A stretch of DNA of 64,000 nt from Blastococcus sp. LR1 (GTDB taxonomy: Bacteria > Actinomycetota > Actinomycetes > Mycobacteriales > Geodermatophilaceae): assembly GCF_020166105.1 (NCBI RefSeq), contig NZ_JAIUJY010000001.1, positions 124,001 through 188,000 on the forward strand, read 5' to 3'. The notes beneath the pieces are model-generated. The model did no database searches. It was not told the origin of the DNA and worked only from the letters and a program-made list of their open reading frames with translations. The first letter of the stretch is position 1. Each line of letters begins with the position of its first letter. Position numbers and translations under genes: made by a program. Positions 28,534 to 38,045 of the stretch are shown here, piece after piece.

Positions 28534-29082
28534 TCAGCGCGAGGACCGGCCGGCCGGGTCCGCCTCCCGGGTGCCGCCGTCGATGCGGTCGTCGATGTCG
28601 AAGTAACGCGGGAGCGGTCGTGAACGGTGCAGCCGCAGCCACCGCGGGAACCGCCGGCCGCGCAGTTCACGGGTGTCCCGGACGGCGTCGTTGTAGAAAC
28701 GGCGGGCCAGCGCGACGCGGGTGAGCGTGCCGGCGAGGTCGGTCCGCAGCGCGCTCGGAACTCCGGGGAGATCGACCGGCAGCTCGCGCAGCTCCCGCCC
28801 CAGGGCGTTCTCCGCCTGCTCCCGGTCCCATCCACGGGCGGCTCGCGCGTGCGCCGCGGAGACCGCCAGCCGCTCGGCCGCATCCCCGCCCAGCGCCGCC
28901 GGGTGGTTGCGGGCCAGCTCCTCGGCCAGGCCGACCCGCCGCTGCAGCTGGGCCTCCAGCGCCGCCTCCGCCCGCTGCACACGCAGCGCCAGCCGGCGCA
29001 GCCGCGTGAGCGTCCACCCCGCCCAGACGAGCACCAGCAGGAGGACGCCGGCGGCGATCAGCAGCCACATCCCGGTCGTCAC
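28534..29082 (-). CDS. LemA-like membrane-anchored protein
   Basis: A 182-aa protein with an N-terminal TM (residues ~5-25), then a long helical part with [33 protein letters not shown] and [21 protein letters not shown]. The last block is the signature of LemA proteins (ARRFYNDAV). The C terminus is basic and then acidic. Start GTG 29082; an ATG at 29070 is an alternative. It lies 11 nt after pimA and 50 nt before pdxS. Role unknown; position suggests an envelope function. Confidence 0.72.
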   Translation of the reverse strand: MTTGMWLLIAAGVLLLVLVWAGWTLTRLRRLALRVQRAEAALEAQLQRRVGLAEELARNHPAALGGDAAERLAVSAAHARAARGWDREQAENALGRELRELPVDLPGVPSALRTDLAGTLTRVALARRFYNDAVRDTRELRGRRFPRWLRLHRSRPLPRYFDIDDRIDGGTREADPAGRSSR

Positions 29083-29093
29083 GGGGAACGAGG

Positions 29094-30305
29094 CTAGCGG
29101 CGCACCCGCCGGATGCGGGGAGGTCGGGCCGCGGTGCCCGTGGGCGGCACGCCGGGGACGTCGTCCTCCGGGCCCACCGAGACCACTCCCCCGTCGGCCG
29201 GCAGCACCGTCTCGTAGACGGCGAGGATCCGCCGCGCGAGCACCTGCCAGTCGTACTGCGCCGCCAGCTCCGAGCCGCGGGCGGCCAGCTCCGCGCGCCG
29301 TGCCGGGTCGGCCAGCAGCTGCGACAGCGCCCGGCCCAGCGCCGCCGGGTCGTCCCGCCGCACCACCACGCCGGCCGTGCCGCCGTCGAGGACGCGGACG
29401 AAGGCGTCGAGGTCGCTCGCGACGACGGGTGCTCCGGCCGCCATGGCCTCGATGAGGATCACTCCGAAGGACTCGCCCAGCAGGTTGGGCGCGCAGTAGA
29501 CGTCGACGGTGCGCAGCAGCGCCGCCTTGTCCGCCTCCGTGACCTCGCCCAGCAGCGTGACGTGCGGGTGGAGGTCCTCGCCCACCATCCGCTCCAGCTC
29601 GTCGGCGTCGCCCCGCCCGGCGATGACCAGACGCGCGTCGGGGTGGTCCCGCACGACGGCGCGCATCGCCTCCAGCAGCACGGGCAGCCCCTTGCGCGGC
29701 TCGTCGAAGCGGCCGACGAAGCCGATGGTCGGGCCGTCCGCGCCCCGCGGGCGCCCGGTGAGCGTGGGGCCCTCGGCGAAGGCCCGGACGTGCACCCCGT
29801 TGGGGATGATCACCGCGTCGCCGCCCAGGTGCTCGACCTGCACCCGGCGCGCGAAGTCCGAGACCGCGATCCGCCCGGCGATGCGCTCCAGCCACGGGCG
29901 CACGGCCGGCCCGAGCACGACCAGCATCTTCGAGCGGGTGGTGGCGGTGTGGAAGGTCGCCACGATCGGACCGCGGGCGAGCATGCACACCAGCAGCGAC
30001 ACCGACGGCGACGACGGCTCGTGCACGTGGACGACGTCGAAGTGCCCGTCCCGCAGCCATCGCCGCACGCGGGAGGCCGAGACCGGGCCGAACTGCACGC
30101 TGGCCATCGAGCCGTTGTACGGCACCGGCACGGTGCGGCCGGCGAAGGTGATGAACGGGTCGGTGATCGACTCCTCGCGCTCGGCGGGGGTGAGCACCTC
30201 GACGTGGTGCCCCATCCCGCGCAGCGTCTCGGCCAGGTCGCGCACGTGGTACTGGACGCCCCCGGGGACGTCCCACCGGTACGGGGAGACCAGGCCGATG
30301 CGCAT
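29094..30305 (-). CDS. pimA: Phosphatidylinositol alpha-mannosyltransferase PimA (GT4)
   Basis: Transfers the first mannose from GDP-mannose to phosphatidylinositol. 403 aa. GT-B fold; N-terminal SPYRWDVPGGVQYHVRDLAE, the VHVHEPSSPSVSLL block, GFVGRFDEPRKGLPVLLEAM, and the EX7E motif in LGESFGVILIEAMAAG. A ~40-residue Pro-rich tail is extra. It follows patA with a 1-nt overlap (TGATG), and the pgsA-patA-pimA order matches mycobacteria, which supports the assignment. Confidence 0.93.
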   Translation of the reverse strand: MRIGLVSPYRWDVPGGVQYHVRDLAETLRGMGHHVEVLTPAEREESITDPFITFAGRTVPVPYNGSMASVQFGPVSASRVRRWLRDGHFDVVHVHEPSSPSVSLLVCMLARGPIVATFHTATTRSKMLVVLGPAVRPWLERIAGRIAVSDFARRVQVEHLGGDAVIIPNGVHVRAFAEGPTLTGRPRGADGPTIGFVGRFDEPRKGLPVLLEAMRAVVRDHPDARLVIAGRGDADELERMVGEDLHPHVTLLGEVTEADKAALLRTVDVYCAPNLLGESFGVILIEAMAAGAPVVASDLDAFVRVLDGGTAGVVVRRDDPAALGRALSQLLADPARRAELAARGSELAAQYDWQVLARRILAVYETVLPADGGVVSVGPEDDVPGVPPTGTAARPPRIRRVRR

Positions 30306-31249
30306 CAGGCGGGCTCTCTCGTCGGGGAGCGCGGGGCGTCGGCGGGGACGTCGGCCCAGATGCGGCCGAGCATGTGCCAGTCCTCGGGCCGCTCCGCGAT
30401 CGACTCCGTGAAGGCGTCGGCGACCGCCTGCATCGCCCGCGGCACGGCGTCCCGAGGGTCGTCGCCCCCCGTCACCGGCACCTCGGGGTGCACCTTCAGC
30501 TGCCAGCCGTCATCGGTGAAGCGGCACACGACCGGGTGCAGGGCCGCGCCGGTCTCCACCGCGAGCTGGGCGGCGCCGCCGGGCATCCGTGCGGGCCGGC
30601 CGAAGAAGGTCACCGGCACCCCGCCGGACCCGAGGTTGCGGTCGACGAGCAGGCACGCCGAGCCGCCGTCGGCCAGCCAGTCCCGCAGCACCTCGCCGCT
30701 CGGCCTCGGTCCGCCGGTGAGCGGCACGACCCGCATGCCGAGCGTCTCGCGGTAGTCGAGGAACCGCCGGTAGAGCGACTCCGGCTTGAGCCGCTCGGCG
30801 ACGGTCATGAAGGGGCCGCCCAGCCAGTCGACGAACCAGACGCCGGCGGCGTCCCAGTTGCCGCTGTGCGGCAGAGCGAGGATCACTCCCCGCCCGGCGG
30901 CCCGGGCCGCCTCCAGGTGCTCGATGCCGGGAACCGTGGTGCCGGCGAGGATCCGCTCGACGCCGAGCGTGGGCAGCCGGAAGGCCTCCTGCCAGTACCG
31001 GGCGTAGGAGCGCATGGCCCGGTGGGTGAGCTCGTCGAGCTCCGCCTCGGTCAGCGTGCCGCCGGTGACCACCCGCAGGTTGGCCCGCAGCCGGCGCACG
31101 CCGGTCCCCTCGCGACCGGCAGCCCAGTTCCCCGCCCGGTCGAACAGCCTCCGCGCCGCGGCCTCGGGCAGCATGCGCACCGCGCGCCAGCCCGCCGCGT
31201 AGCCGGCGTCCGCCGCACGGGCGAGCAGCCGCTCGCGCGCGCCGCTCAC
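30305..31249 (-). CDS. patA: PIM acyltransferase, PatA-like (lysophospholipid acyltransferase family)
   Basis: Probably acylates the mannose of PIM1/PIM2 at the inner membrane face. Start GTG 31249 overlaps pgsA by 4 nt; 314 aa. The HX4D catalytic motif is visible as LPHSGNWDAAGVW, with VDRNLGSGGVPVTFFGRPAR as the acceptor region, as in lauroyl/HtrB-type acyltransferases. Rv2611c (PatA) occupies the same place in M. tuberculosis. Substrate is inferred from synteny. Confidence 0.9.
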   Translation of the reverse strand: MSGARERLLARAADAGYAAGWRAVRMLPEAAARRLFDRAGNWAAGREGTGVRRLRANLRVVTGGTLTEAELDELTHRAMRSYARYWQEAFRLPTLGVERILAGTTVPGIEHLEAARAAGRGVILALPHSGNWDAAGVWFVDWLGGPFMTVAERLKPESLYRRFLDYRETLGMRVVPLTGGPRPSGEVLRDWLADGGSACLLVDRNLGSGGVPVTFFGRPARMPGGAAQLAVETGAALHPVVCRFTDDGWQLKVHPEVPVTGGDDPRDAVPRAMQAVADAFTESIAERPEDWHMLGRIWADVPADAPRSPTREPA

Positions 31250-31863
31250 GGGTCGATCCGCGCGCCGGCCGCGGACCGCTTCACCGCCAGGACCCGCTGG
31301 GCCACCGTGATCGCGCTGCCGGCCAGCAGCACCCACAGCGCGACGTGCACCGCGTACGGGATGCCCAGGCCGGTGAACCCGGTGCCGACGAGCACCAGGA
31401 TCAGCCGCTCGGTGCGCTCGACGACGCCCACGTTGCAGTCCAGGCCCATGCCCTCGGCGCGGGCCTTGATGTAGGAGGTGACCACGCCCAGGACCAGGCA
31501 CAGCAGGGCGAGCAGCACCAGCATCCGGTTGTCGCCCTCGCCGGAGTACCACCAGATGAGGGCCCCGAAGATCGCCGCGTCCGCCAGTCGGTCGCCGGTG
31601 GAGTCCAGAACGGCGCCGAAGACGGACCCGCCCCCGCGCAGCCGGGCGAGCGCGCCGTCGAGCATGTCCAGCAGCACGAAGACGGTGACCGCGAACGCGC
31701 CCCAGAACAGGTGCCCGGTGGCGATGAGCGCCGCCGACGCCGCCACCGCACCGACGGTCCCGGTGATCGTCACCATGTCGGGGGTGACCCCGAGCCGGGC
31801 CAGCCGGGTGACGATCGGGTTCACCACCTTGGCCACGGCGGGACGGGCGTTGACGCCGAGCAC
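31246..31863 (-). CDS. pgsA: Phosphatidylinositol (phosphate) synthase, CDP-alcohol phosphatidyltransferase
   Basis: Joins CDP-diacylglycerol with inositol phosphate to form the PIM precursor. 205 aa with about six membrane segments. The family motif D-x2-D-G-x2-A-R...G-x3-D-x3-D is intact across LLDMLDGALARLRGG and VLDSTGDRLAD. Start GTG 31863 immediately follows the HIT stop. It corresponds to PgsA1 (Rv2612c) by position in the HIT-pgsA-patA-pimA cluster. Confidence 0.93.
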   Translation of the reverse strand: MLGVNARPAVAKVVNPIVTRLARLGVTPDMVTITGTVGAVAASAALIATGHLFWGAFAVTVFVLLDMLDGALARLRGGGSVFGAVLDSTGDRLADAAIFGALIWWYSGEGDNRMLVLLALLCLVLGVVTSYIKARAEGMGLDCNVGVVERTERLILVLVGTGFTGLGIPYAVHVALWVLLAGSAITVAQRVLAVKRSAAGARIDP

Positions 31864-32442
31864 TCAGGCCTCCTTCACCGGTGCGGCGGACGACGTCCAG
31901 GCCTCGGCGAGCAGGTCGCGGGTCTCGCGCAGCACCTGCGGCAGCACGCGGGTGAGCCCCACGACCGGCATGAAGTTCGTGTCGCCGCCCCAGCGGGGAA
32001 CTGTGTGCTGGTGCAGGTGGTCGGCGATGCCGGCACCGGCGACCGCGCCCTGGTTCATGCCGATGTTGAAGCCGTGCGCCCCGGCGACGGCGCGGATCGA
32101 GCGCATCGCCGTCTGGGTGAAGGCGCCGAGCTCGGCGACCTCCTCGGGCGTGAGGTCGGTGTAGTCGGGCACGTGCCGGTAGGGCACCAGCATCAGGTGC
32201 CCGGCGTTGTACGGGTACAGGTTGAGGACGGCGAAGACCGTCGTCCCCCGCGCGACGATCAGGCCGTCCTCGTCGCTCATCGTCGGGATGACGCAGAACG
32301 GGCAGTCGTGGGCACCGGTGGGCTTGCCCTCACCCCGGATGTAGGCCATCCGGTAGGGCGTCCAGAGATGCTCGAAGGCGCGGCCGGGGCCGCCGTCGTC
32401 GGAGGAGACGGCGACCCGGTAGGGCTCGTTCGGCTCGCTCAT
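31864..32442 (-). CDS. HIT-family protein (AP4A phosphorylase-like)
   Basis: Nucleotide-binding hydrolase/phosphorylase of the HIT superfamily. Start ATG 32442, overlapping thrS by 4 nt; 192 aa. CPFC near residue 45 suggests a zinc site shared with related HIT proteins, [18 protein letters not shown] precedes the catalytic triad, and [10 protein letters not shown] is the HIT motif. Matches the position of Rv2613c in M. tuberculosis, reported as an AP4A phosphorylase; the exact activity here is inferred. Confidence 0.92.
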   Translation of the reverse strand: MSEPNEPYRVAVSSDDGGPGRAFEHLWTPYRMAYIRGEGKPTGAHDCPFCVIPTMSDEDGLIVARGTTVFAVLNLYPYNAGHLMLVPYRHVPDYTDLTPEEVAELGAFTQTAMRSIRAVAGAHGFNIGMNQGAVAGAGIADHLHQHTVPRWGGDTNFMPVVGLTRVLPQVLRETRDLLAEAWTSSAAPVKEA

Positions 32443-34505
32443 CCGGGGACCGCCGCGTTTCCGGCCACCGCGTTCCCCGGCGCCGCGTTCTCCGCCGTCG
32501 GGTCGGCGTTGTTGCGGGCCGCGACCCAGGCGGCGATCTCCTCGACGGCGACGTCGACCGGCACCCCGTTGCGCTGGCTGCCGTCGCGGAAGCGGAAGGA
32601 GACCGCACCCGCCTCGGCGTCGGTCGCGCCGGCGATCAGAACGAACGGCACCTTCTGCTTGCTGGCGGTGCGGATCTTCTTCTGCATCCGGTCGTCGGAG
32701 TCGTCCAGCTCGAACCGCAGGCCGCGGGCCTTGAGCTTCAGGGCGACGTCGCGCAGGTAGGGCACCTGCTCGTCGGTGATCGGGATGCCGACGGCCTGGA
32801 CCGGCGCCAGCCAGGCCGGGAAGGCGCCGGCGTAGTGCTCGGTGAGCACGCCGAAGAACCGCTCGATCGAGCCGAACTTGGCCGAGTGGATCATCACCGG
32901 CTGCTGGCGGGTGCCGTCGGCGGCGCTGAACTCCAGGCCGAAGCGGGCAGGCTGGTTGAAGTCGTACTGGATGGTCGACATCTGCCAGGTGCGGCCGATC
33001 GCGTCGCGCGCCTGCACGGAGATCTTGGGGCCGTAGAACGCCGCGCCACCGGGGTCGGGGACGAGCTCCAGGCCGGTCTCGCGCGCAGCCTCCTCGAGGA
33101 CGGCGGTGGCTGTCGCCCACTCCTCCTCGGAGCCGATGAACTTCGACTGCTTCTCCGGGTCGTCGCCCCGGGTGGAGAGCTCGAGGTAGTAGTCGTCCAG
33201 GCCGAAGTCGCGCAGCAGGCTGAGCACGAAGTTCAGCAGGTGCCGGATCTCGCCGGGCGCCTGCTCCGGGGTGACGTAGCTGTGCGAGTCGTCCTGGGTG
33301 AGGCCGCGCACGCGGGTCAGGCCGTGCACGACGCCGGACTTCTCGTAGCGGTAGACGGTGCCGAACTCGAAGAAGCGCAGCGGCAGCTCTCGGTAGGACC
33401 GCCCGCGCGACCGGAAGATCAGGTTGTGCATCGGGCAGTTCATGGCCTTGAGCCGGTACTCGCTGTTCTCCAGCTCCATGCCGGGGAACATCGTGTCCGC
33501 GTAGTACGGCAGGTGGCCCGAGGTCTCGAACAGCCCGCTCTTGGAGATGTGCGGGGTGCCGACGTAGTCGAAGCCCTCCTCGATGTGGCGGGCGCGGACG
33601 TAGTCCTCCATCTCCCGCTTCACCACACCGCCCTTGGGGTGGAACACGACCAGGCCGGAGCCGATCTCGTCGGGGAAGCTGAACAGGTCCAGCTCGGCGC
33701 CGAGGCGGCGGTGGTCGCGGCGCTCGGCCTCGGCGAGCTGCTCCAGGTAGGCCTTGTGCGCGTCCTTGCTCTCCCAGGCGGTGCCGTAGACCCGCTGCAG
33801 CTGCGGGTTCTTCTCGCTGCCGCGCCAGTACGCGGCGGCCGAGCGGGTGAGGCTGAACGCCGGGATGTTCGAGGTGCGCGGCAGGTGCGGGCCGCGACAG
33901 AGGTCGGTCCAGATGCGGTCACCGGTGCGGGCGTCGAGGTTGTCGTACATGGTCAGCTGCGCGCCGCCCACCTCGACGTCTGCGCCTTCGGCGTCGCCCG
34001 CCCCGCCCTTGAGCCCGATCAGCTCGAGCTTGAACGGCTCGTGCGCCAGCTCCGCCTGCGCGTCGGCGTCGCTGATCTCGCGGCGGGCGAAGTGCTGCCC
34101 GGCCCGCACGATCTCGGTCATCTTCTTCTCGAGGGCCTGGAGGTCCTCGGGGGTGAAGGGGCGCTCCGGGTCGAAGTCGTAGTAGAAGCCGTTCTCGACC
34201 GGCGGGCCGATGCCCAGCCGGGTGCCCGGGAAGAGCTCCTGCACGGCCTGGGCCAGCACGTGGGCGGCGGAGTGCCGGATGACCGCGCGGCCGTCGGCGC
34301 TGGCCGCGGGAACCGGCTCCACCTCGGTGTCGGCGTCGGGGGTCCAGGCCAGGTCCTTGAGGTCGCCGGAGGCCGGGTCGCGGACGACGACGGCACCATC
34401 GGGCCCCTTGAGCGGAACCCCCGCGTCCTTGAGGGCCTGCTGCGCCGTCGTCCCGGCCGGCACCCGGATCGGGGTGACGGCGGTCGGCGAAGGCGGGGTG
34501 GACAC
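32439..34505 (-). CDS. thrS: Threonine--tRNA ligase
   Basis: Charges tRNA-Thr and edits Ser-tRNA-Thr. Start GTG 34505, with GGGAG about 6 nt upstream; 688 aa. N-terminal TGS-like domain, editing domain ([17 protein letters not shown] with its HxxxH), class II core with motif 2 [19 protein letters not shown] and motif 3-region, zinc ligands in MNCPMHNLI, and a C-terminal anticodon-binding domain. First gene of the long array thrS to relA. Confidence 0.96.
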   Translation of the reverse strand: MSTPPSPTAVTPIRVPAGTTAQQALKDAGVPLKGPDGAVVVRDPASGDLKDLAWTPDADTEVEPVPAASADGRAVIRHSAAHVLAQAVQELFPGTRLGIGPPVENGFYYDFDPERPFTPEDLQALEKKMTEIVRAGQHFARREISDADAQAELAHEPFKLELIGLKGGAGDAEGADVEVGGAQLTMYDNLDARTGDRIWTDLCRGPHLPRTSNIPAFSLTRSAAAYWRGSEKNPQLQRVYGTAWESKDAHKAYLEQLAEAERRDHRRLGAELDLFSFPDEIGSGLVVFHPKGGVVKREMEDYVRARHIEEGFDYVGTPHISKSGLFETSGHLPYYADTMFPGMELENSEYRLKAMNCPMHNLIFRSRGRSYRELPLRFFEFGTVYRYEKSGVVHGLTRVRGLTQDDSHSYVTPEQAPGEIRHLLNFVLSLLRDFGLDDYYLELSTRGDDPEKQSKFIGSEEEWATATAVLEEAARETGLELVPDPGGAAFYGPKISVQARDAIGRTWQMSTIQYDFNQPARFGLEFSAADGTRQQPVMIHSAKFGSIERFFGVLTEHYAGAFPAWLAPVQAVGIPITDEQVPYLRDVALKLKARGLRFELDDSDDRMQKKIRTASKQKVPFVLIAGATDAEAGAVSFRFRDGSQRNGVPVDVAVEEIAAWVAARNNADPTAENAAPGNAVAGNAAVPG

Positions 34506-34610
34506 GGGAACTCCCAGGGGTCGGCACGGCATCGGGGCGCCCGGCCGAGGCCGGTCACCGGCCCCCGAGCCTAGTGCGCGTGCCCGTCCGCCCCCGAGAC
34601 GTCGCCCGGA

Positions 34611-35156
34611 CTAGAGCCGGACGGCGTCCCCGACGGTGATCTCCCCCGGTCGCCGCACCTCGGCGTAGACGCCCAGGCAGTGCTTCGGCGTGCGGGTGAC
34701 GTGCAGTTCGGCGTCCCCGATGCGGACGGTCCGCCCCACCCACGTGCGCTCGTCGCCGTCGGGCAGGTCCAGGAGCACGTTGGCGCGCGGGTCGTCGGCG
34801 GAGCAGCCCTCGGGGACGTCACCGGCCGACGCGCGGTCGATCGCCTGTCGGGAGACCAGGTGCACCGCCGCGGCGTCGACCTGCGGGCTGTCGCTCGCGG
34901 CCAGCCTGACGGGCCGGCCGAGCACCTCGCTGAGGGTGCGGGCGTCGGCCTCGCTGTCGCCGGTGGCCGCCACCTGGTGCAGCTCCGGCGTCGTCTTCAC
35001 CGTGACCCGCTCCCCCGTGTCGGCCTCGACGACCGAGTACGCCCGGTCACCGCGCAGTCCGGCCGGCTCCACCACGGCGACCGGAACGCTTCGCCCGGCC
35101 AGGGACTTCACGGGGAACACCGAGATCGAGGCCACCGAGGCCACCACGTCGCTCAC
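34611..35156 (-). CDS. MOSC-domain protein
   Basis: A 181-aa MOSC family protein (molybdenum cofactor sulfurase C-terminal type) with an N-terminal beta-barrel segment (SISVFPVKSLAG, GLRGDRAYSVVEADTG). The expected Cys is in RTPKHCLGVYAE, as in mARC-like and MOSC proteins that bind a sulfur or molybdenum cofactor. Start GTG 35156 has GGCGGAA just upstream. The partner substrate is unknown. It lies downstream of an empty stretch and is followed by thrS on the same strand, about 100 nt away. Confidence 0.87.
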   Translation of the reverse strand: MSDVVASVASISVFPVKSLAGRSVPVAVVEPAGLRGDRAYSVVEADTGERVTVKTTPELHQVAATGDSEADARTLSEVLGRPVRLAASDSPQVDAAAVHLVSRQAIDRASAGDVPEGCSADDPRANVLLDLPDGDERTWVGRTVRIGDAELHVTRTPKHCLGVYAEVRRPGEITVGDAVRL

Positions 35157-35532
35157 TTCCGCCACGCTACGCGGGCCCGGCGGAGACGATCTGACACCAA
35201 ACCGATCGACCCAGAAGACTGCGCCGCATGACGGGATCCCGGTCGGTCGGCGCCTCGCTGACCCGCCGTCGGCACGTCGACCTGGTCCGGGTCGGCAGCG
35301 CGATCTGTCCGCGCCCCCGCACGGCGCGGCGCTGACGCCCCGGGGTCCACGCTCGGCGCCGCGCTCCCTCGCGCGCCCCTCCCCTCTCCGGCCGCACCCC
35401 GTGCTGTGCCGGTTCCCCCTCGTGCCCTGGAGCCGTCTCGTCCCACGCCCCGACCCTGTCCCCGCCCGCCGACCCCGTCGCCGCCCGCTCACCGCCCACT
35501 GGTTCCTGCCGACCTACGGCGACTATGAGCGG
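35157..35532. other. Intergenic region with no recognisable gene
   Basis: About 375 nt between the MOSC gene and the HNH gene. Several open frames cross it because GC content is high, but none has a good ribosome site, domain or codon pattern. Runs such as CCCCTC-type tracts are present; no repeat, tRNA or hairpin was seen. Confidence 0.55.
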
Positions 35533-35943
35533 TCAGCCCGCCGCTCGCCCGGCTGCGCCGCCCGACCGGCGGCGCAGCCGGCGCAGCTGGGCATCCAGGT
35601 AGGGACGCGCGCGACGCTGCCCACCGGCGGTCCCGATCGCGTCGGACAACGCGGCCAGCGTGCGGCCCAGGCGGTTCTCGTCGGCCGGCCAGCCGCGACG
35701 CAGGCACTCCTCCAGCCACTCGACCGGGGTGCGGTGACCGCGCTCGGCGTTGCAGCGGCGGCAGGCGGCCACCTCGTTGGTCAGCCAGGACGGCCCGCCC
35801 TTCACGCGCGGGACGACGTGCTCCGTCGTCGCCCGAACGAGTCCGGAGAACTCCCGTCCGCACCACACGCAGGTGCGGCCGTCCCGGTCGAGGATCCGCT
35901 CCAGCCGGGCTGCTCGGTCGGGTTGGGCGCTCACCGCTGCCAT
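35533..35943 (-). CDS. Stand-alone HNH endonuclease-like protein
   Basis: A 136-aa protein with a single HNH domain. Zinc ligands are CVWC and CRRC; between them TTEHVVPRVKGG carries the first His pair and TNEVAACRRCN the Asn. Overall order: C-x2-C, EHV, N, C-x2-C. It resembles small HNH proteins of the McrA/5-methylcytosine type. No methylase or phage gene is next to it, so its role is unclear. Start ATG 35943 is followed by an Arg-rich region. Confidence 0.85.
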   Translation of the reverse strand: MAAVSAQPDRAARLERILDRDGRTCVWCGREFSGLVRATTEHVVPRVKGGPSWLTNEVAACRRCNAERGHRTPVEWLEECLRRGWPADENRLGRTLAALSDAIGTAGGQRRARPYLDAQLRRLRRRSGGAAGRAAG

Positions 35944-36021
35944 GGTCCCCCCGGCGCCGGGATCACGCCGTGGCGACCGCGTCCGCTTCGGCTTCGCCGC
36001 GACCGGCAGCGGCGCCTCGGG

Positions 36022-36564
36022 TCACCGGGAGCCTTCTCCTCGACGTGCGGACCGCGTCGCCACAGCGGCGAGGAGCACGAGGACGCCGAGCAGCAGGCCT
36101 CCTGTCCACACACCGCCGGCGAACTCGGAGGTGTACCCGTCGAGAGTGATCAGGCTGAGCTCGTCCCGCTCGACTCCGTAGCCCTCGAAGGGCTCGCGAT
36201 CAGTCGCATTGCTCTCGGAGACGGTCAGCGAGATGCTGCCTCCTGCCGTCCCCGGTTCGGGGCTCGACTGCTGCACGCGCACGACTTCCGTGAACCACAG
36301 CGCGAGCCCGACGGAGGCGAGGACGAGGGCCACCACGGCGCCACCGGTCCGGTGCCCGACCACCACGGCCGCGACACCGGCAACGACCCCGAGCACGACA
36401 GCGGCCGACCAGACGGTCGACGAGCCCCAGGCGCCGGCGCTCAGCACGCCGGTCTCACCCCAGCTGGTCGCGACCGTGCGCCTGAACCATGGCAGCCAGC
36501 TCGCAGCCGCGAGCAGCAGGGCTGTGACGCCGAAGGCGACGGGGAACGATCGGGCTCGGCCCAT
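36022..36564 (-). CDS. Hypothetical four-TM membrane protein
   Basis: A 180-aa protein with about four hydrophobic segments (residues ~10-25, 50-70, 73-92, 150-170). An extracytoplasmic Ser/Glu-rich loop of ~55 residues lies between the third and fourth. The C-terminal tail is Arg-rich. No recognised family motif. It lies downstream of tRNA-Val(CAC) and the terminator at 36616, so it probably has its own promoter. Confidence 0.65.
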   Translation of the reverse strand: MGRARSFPVAFGVTALLLAAASWLPWFRRTVATSWGETGVLSAGAWGSSTVWSAAVVLGVVAGVAAVVVGHRTGGAVVALVLASVGLALWFTEVVRVQQSSPEPGTAGGSISLTVSESNATDREPFEGYGVERDELSLITLDGYTSEFAGGVWTGGLLLGVLVLLAAVATRSARRGEGSR

Positions 36565-36615
36565 GTCCGCACCCTAGCGAGGCGAGTACGGGTGGATGTG
36601 GGGCGCGAACACGAG

Positions 36616-36656
36616 AAGGGCCAGGTCTCCCCATCCCTGGGGTGGACCTGGCCCTT
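36616..36656 (-). terminator. Terminator after tRNA-Val(CAC)
   Basis: Perfect 12-bp stem AAGGGCCAGGTC / GACCTGGCCCTT with an inner CCCCA/TGGGG pairing, just past the 3' end of the tRNA. It resembles the hairpin at 39697 after the other tRNA-Val. A T-run follows only weakly. Confidence 0.8.
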
Positions 36657-36664
36657 CGCGAACG

Positions 36665-36736
36665 TGGGCGATACTGGGTTCGAACCAGTGACCTCTTCGG
36701 TGTGAACGAAGCGCTCTACCACTGAGCCAATCGCCC
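36665..36736 (-). tRNA. tRNA-Val (anticodon CAC)
   Basis: 72 nt, cloverleaf with acceptor GGGCGAT/ATCGCCC, D arm GGCTCAGTGGTAGAGC, anticodon stem CTTCG/CGAAG with loop TTCACAC (anticodon CAC, codon GUG), T loop GTTCGAACC and discriminator A. CCA is not encoded. The body is nearly the same as tRNA-Val(GAC) at 39620, in the opposite orientation. Confidence 0.96.
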
Positions 36737-36762
36737 GTTGCGCGACTGATTGTGCCAGACGC

Positions 36763-37254
36763 TCACCGCCAGAGCGGCACCCACCCCGGCACCCAGTCGG
36801 GCACTCCCATGATGTGCAGCGTGACCACCAGGACGCCGTAGACGAAGGCCGCCGTCGCCAGCCCGATGAGCAGGCGCACCCACACCGGCTGATCGCCCAG
36901 CCAGTCGGTCCACCGCTTGACGTGGTGCTTCGTGAACTCCAGCAGGCGCTCGGCCCACGTGAACTCCGTCGCCAGCACGAACAGCCCGGCGATGACGGTG
37001 AGCCAACCGGGCCCCGGCAGCGGAATGGTGGCCAGTCCGACGGCGACCACGAGGCCGCCGACGATGCCCACGCCGACGCGGTAGCTGTGGTTCAGGCTCC
37101 GGGTGGACGCCAGCCGGCGACGCCACCGGGCCTCGGCCACGCGCTCGCGCAGGCTGTGCACCTCGTCGGCGTCGTACCGTGCCCGACGCTCGTCGGAGGT
37201 CTCCCCGCGCGTGGAACCGCCCGTGGCTGCCGCCGTCGTGTCTGATCCGCTCAG
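36763..37254 (-). CDS. TIGR02611-type (PGPGW) membrane protein, possible CTG start
   Basis: Up to 163 aa, with the family signature TIPLPGPGWLTVIAG and about three membrane segments. The frame is joined to the anti-sigma gene as a CTGA overlap: CTG at 37254 with AGGTGG just upstream, comparable to the ATGA and GTGA overlaps elsewhere. No ATG/GTG/TTG is present near there; the first in-frame GTG (37161) would give 133 aa. Function is unknown. It follows the sigma/anti-sigma genes and precedes tRNA-Val(CAC). Confidence 0.75.
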   Translation of the reverse strand: MSGSDTTAAATGGSTRGETSDERRARYDADEVHSLRERVAEARWRRRLASTRSLNHSYRVGVGIVGGLVVAVGLATIPLPGPGWLTVIAGLFVLATEFTWAERLLEFTKHHVKRWTDWLGDQPVWVRLLIGLATAAFVYGVLVVTLHIMGVPDWVPGWVPLWR

Positions 37255-38045
37255 CTGTCCACCTGCCCGGTCGCGACGACCCCCGTCGGAGCCGACGGGG
37301 CCTGCCGACCGGGCTCGATGCTGATCCCGTATCCAGGGAACTGGTCGAGTCCGGTCGACCCGGAGCCTACGGTTTCCACCGCGATCTGTGACCGTTCGAC
37401 GTCGAACGTGCCCAACGGGGTCGGCTCGCCCCTGCCGAGGCCCCACAGGACATAGGTCTCCGTGGACACGTCGTTGCGGTCGAGGCCGTGGGTGACCACG
37501 TGCACGACGTCGTCGCGGGCCACGAGGGTGCCCACCCGCCGATCGTCGTCGGTGAGGGGGACGACGGTGGACCGTCCCGGCTCGGTCAGCTGGGCCACGA
37601 CCTCCTCCTGCGCGGCCAGCGTGGACTGCAGCTCCTCGCGGGACTGGCTGAGCACGGCCGTCCACGCTCCCAGTCCCAGGACGGCGGCGGCAGCCGCGGC
37701 CACCAGCACACGGCTCAGGGGGCGCCTGCGCGCGAGCCGCGAGGGGACCGGAGCCGGCCCGGTCAGCTCCGTATCGCTCGTCGGCGCCGGCCGGGGCGCC
37801 TCCGGCGCAGGGAGCTGCTCGGTCGTCTCGACGGCGGCGCGCAGGCGGGAGCGGAGCTCCGGCGACGGCTCGGCCGAGGGCAGGTCCCGTGCCATGGCGG
37901 CCATGACCTCGGCGGTCTCGGACACCGTCCGGACGCAGCGCTCGCAGCCGGCCAGGTGCCGGGCGAACGCCGCTTCGTCGTCGGGCTCCAGCGCATGCAG
38001 AGCCCAGCCCACCGCCAGCTCGTCGAAGGCGTGTTCCCCGGTCAT
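37251..38045 (-). CDS. Anti-sigma factor, RskA-like
   Basis: Membrane-bound anti-sigma factor controlling the adjacent ECF sigma. Start ATG 38045 overlaps the sigma stop by 4 nt; 264 aa. N-terminal zinc-type anti-sigma motif H-x3-C-x2-C in ARHLAGCERC, then a Pro-rich linker, one TM (LVAAAAAAVLGLGAWTAVL), and an extracytoplasmic RskA-type domain (TLVARDDVVHVV, TYVLWGLGRGEPTPLGTF). Likely released by regulated proteolysis, as in the family. Confidence 0.88.
   Translation of the reverse strand: MTGEHAFDELAVGWALHALEPDDEAAFARHLAGCERCVRTVSETAEVMAAMARDLPSAEPSPELRSRLRAAVETTEQLPAPEAPRPAPTSDTELTGPAPVPSRLARRRPLSRVLVAAAAAAVLGLGAWTAVLSQSREELQSTLAAQEEVVAQLTEPGRSTVVPLTDDDRRVGTLVARDDVVHVVTHGLDRNDVSTETYVLWGLGRGEPTPLGTFDVERSQIAVETVGSGSTGLDQFPGYGISIEPGRQAPSAPTGVVATGQVDS

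Noticed and set aside
35157-35532. Short minus-strand ORF (110 aa) upstream of the MOSC gene
   Set aside because: No ribosome site or motif; Gly/Arg/Ala-rich composition matches random frames of this GC content.
34690-36705. 671-aa plus-strand open frame across MOSC, HNH and membrane genes
   Set aside because: Runs antisense to three supported genes, has no domain and crosses intergenic DNA; a composition artefact.
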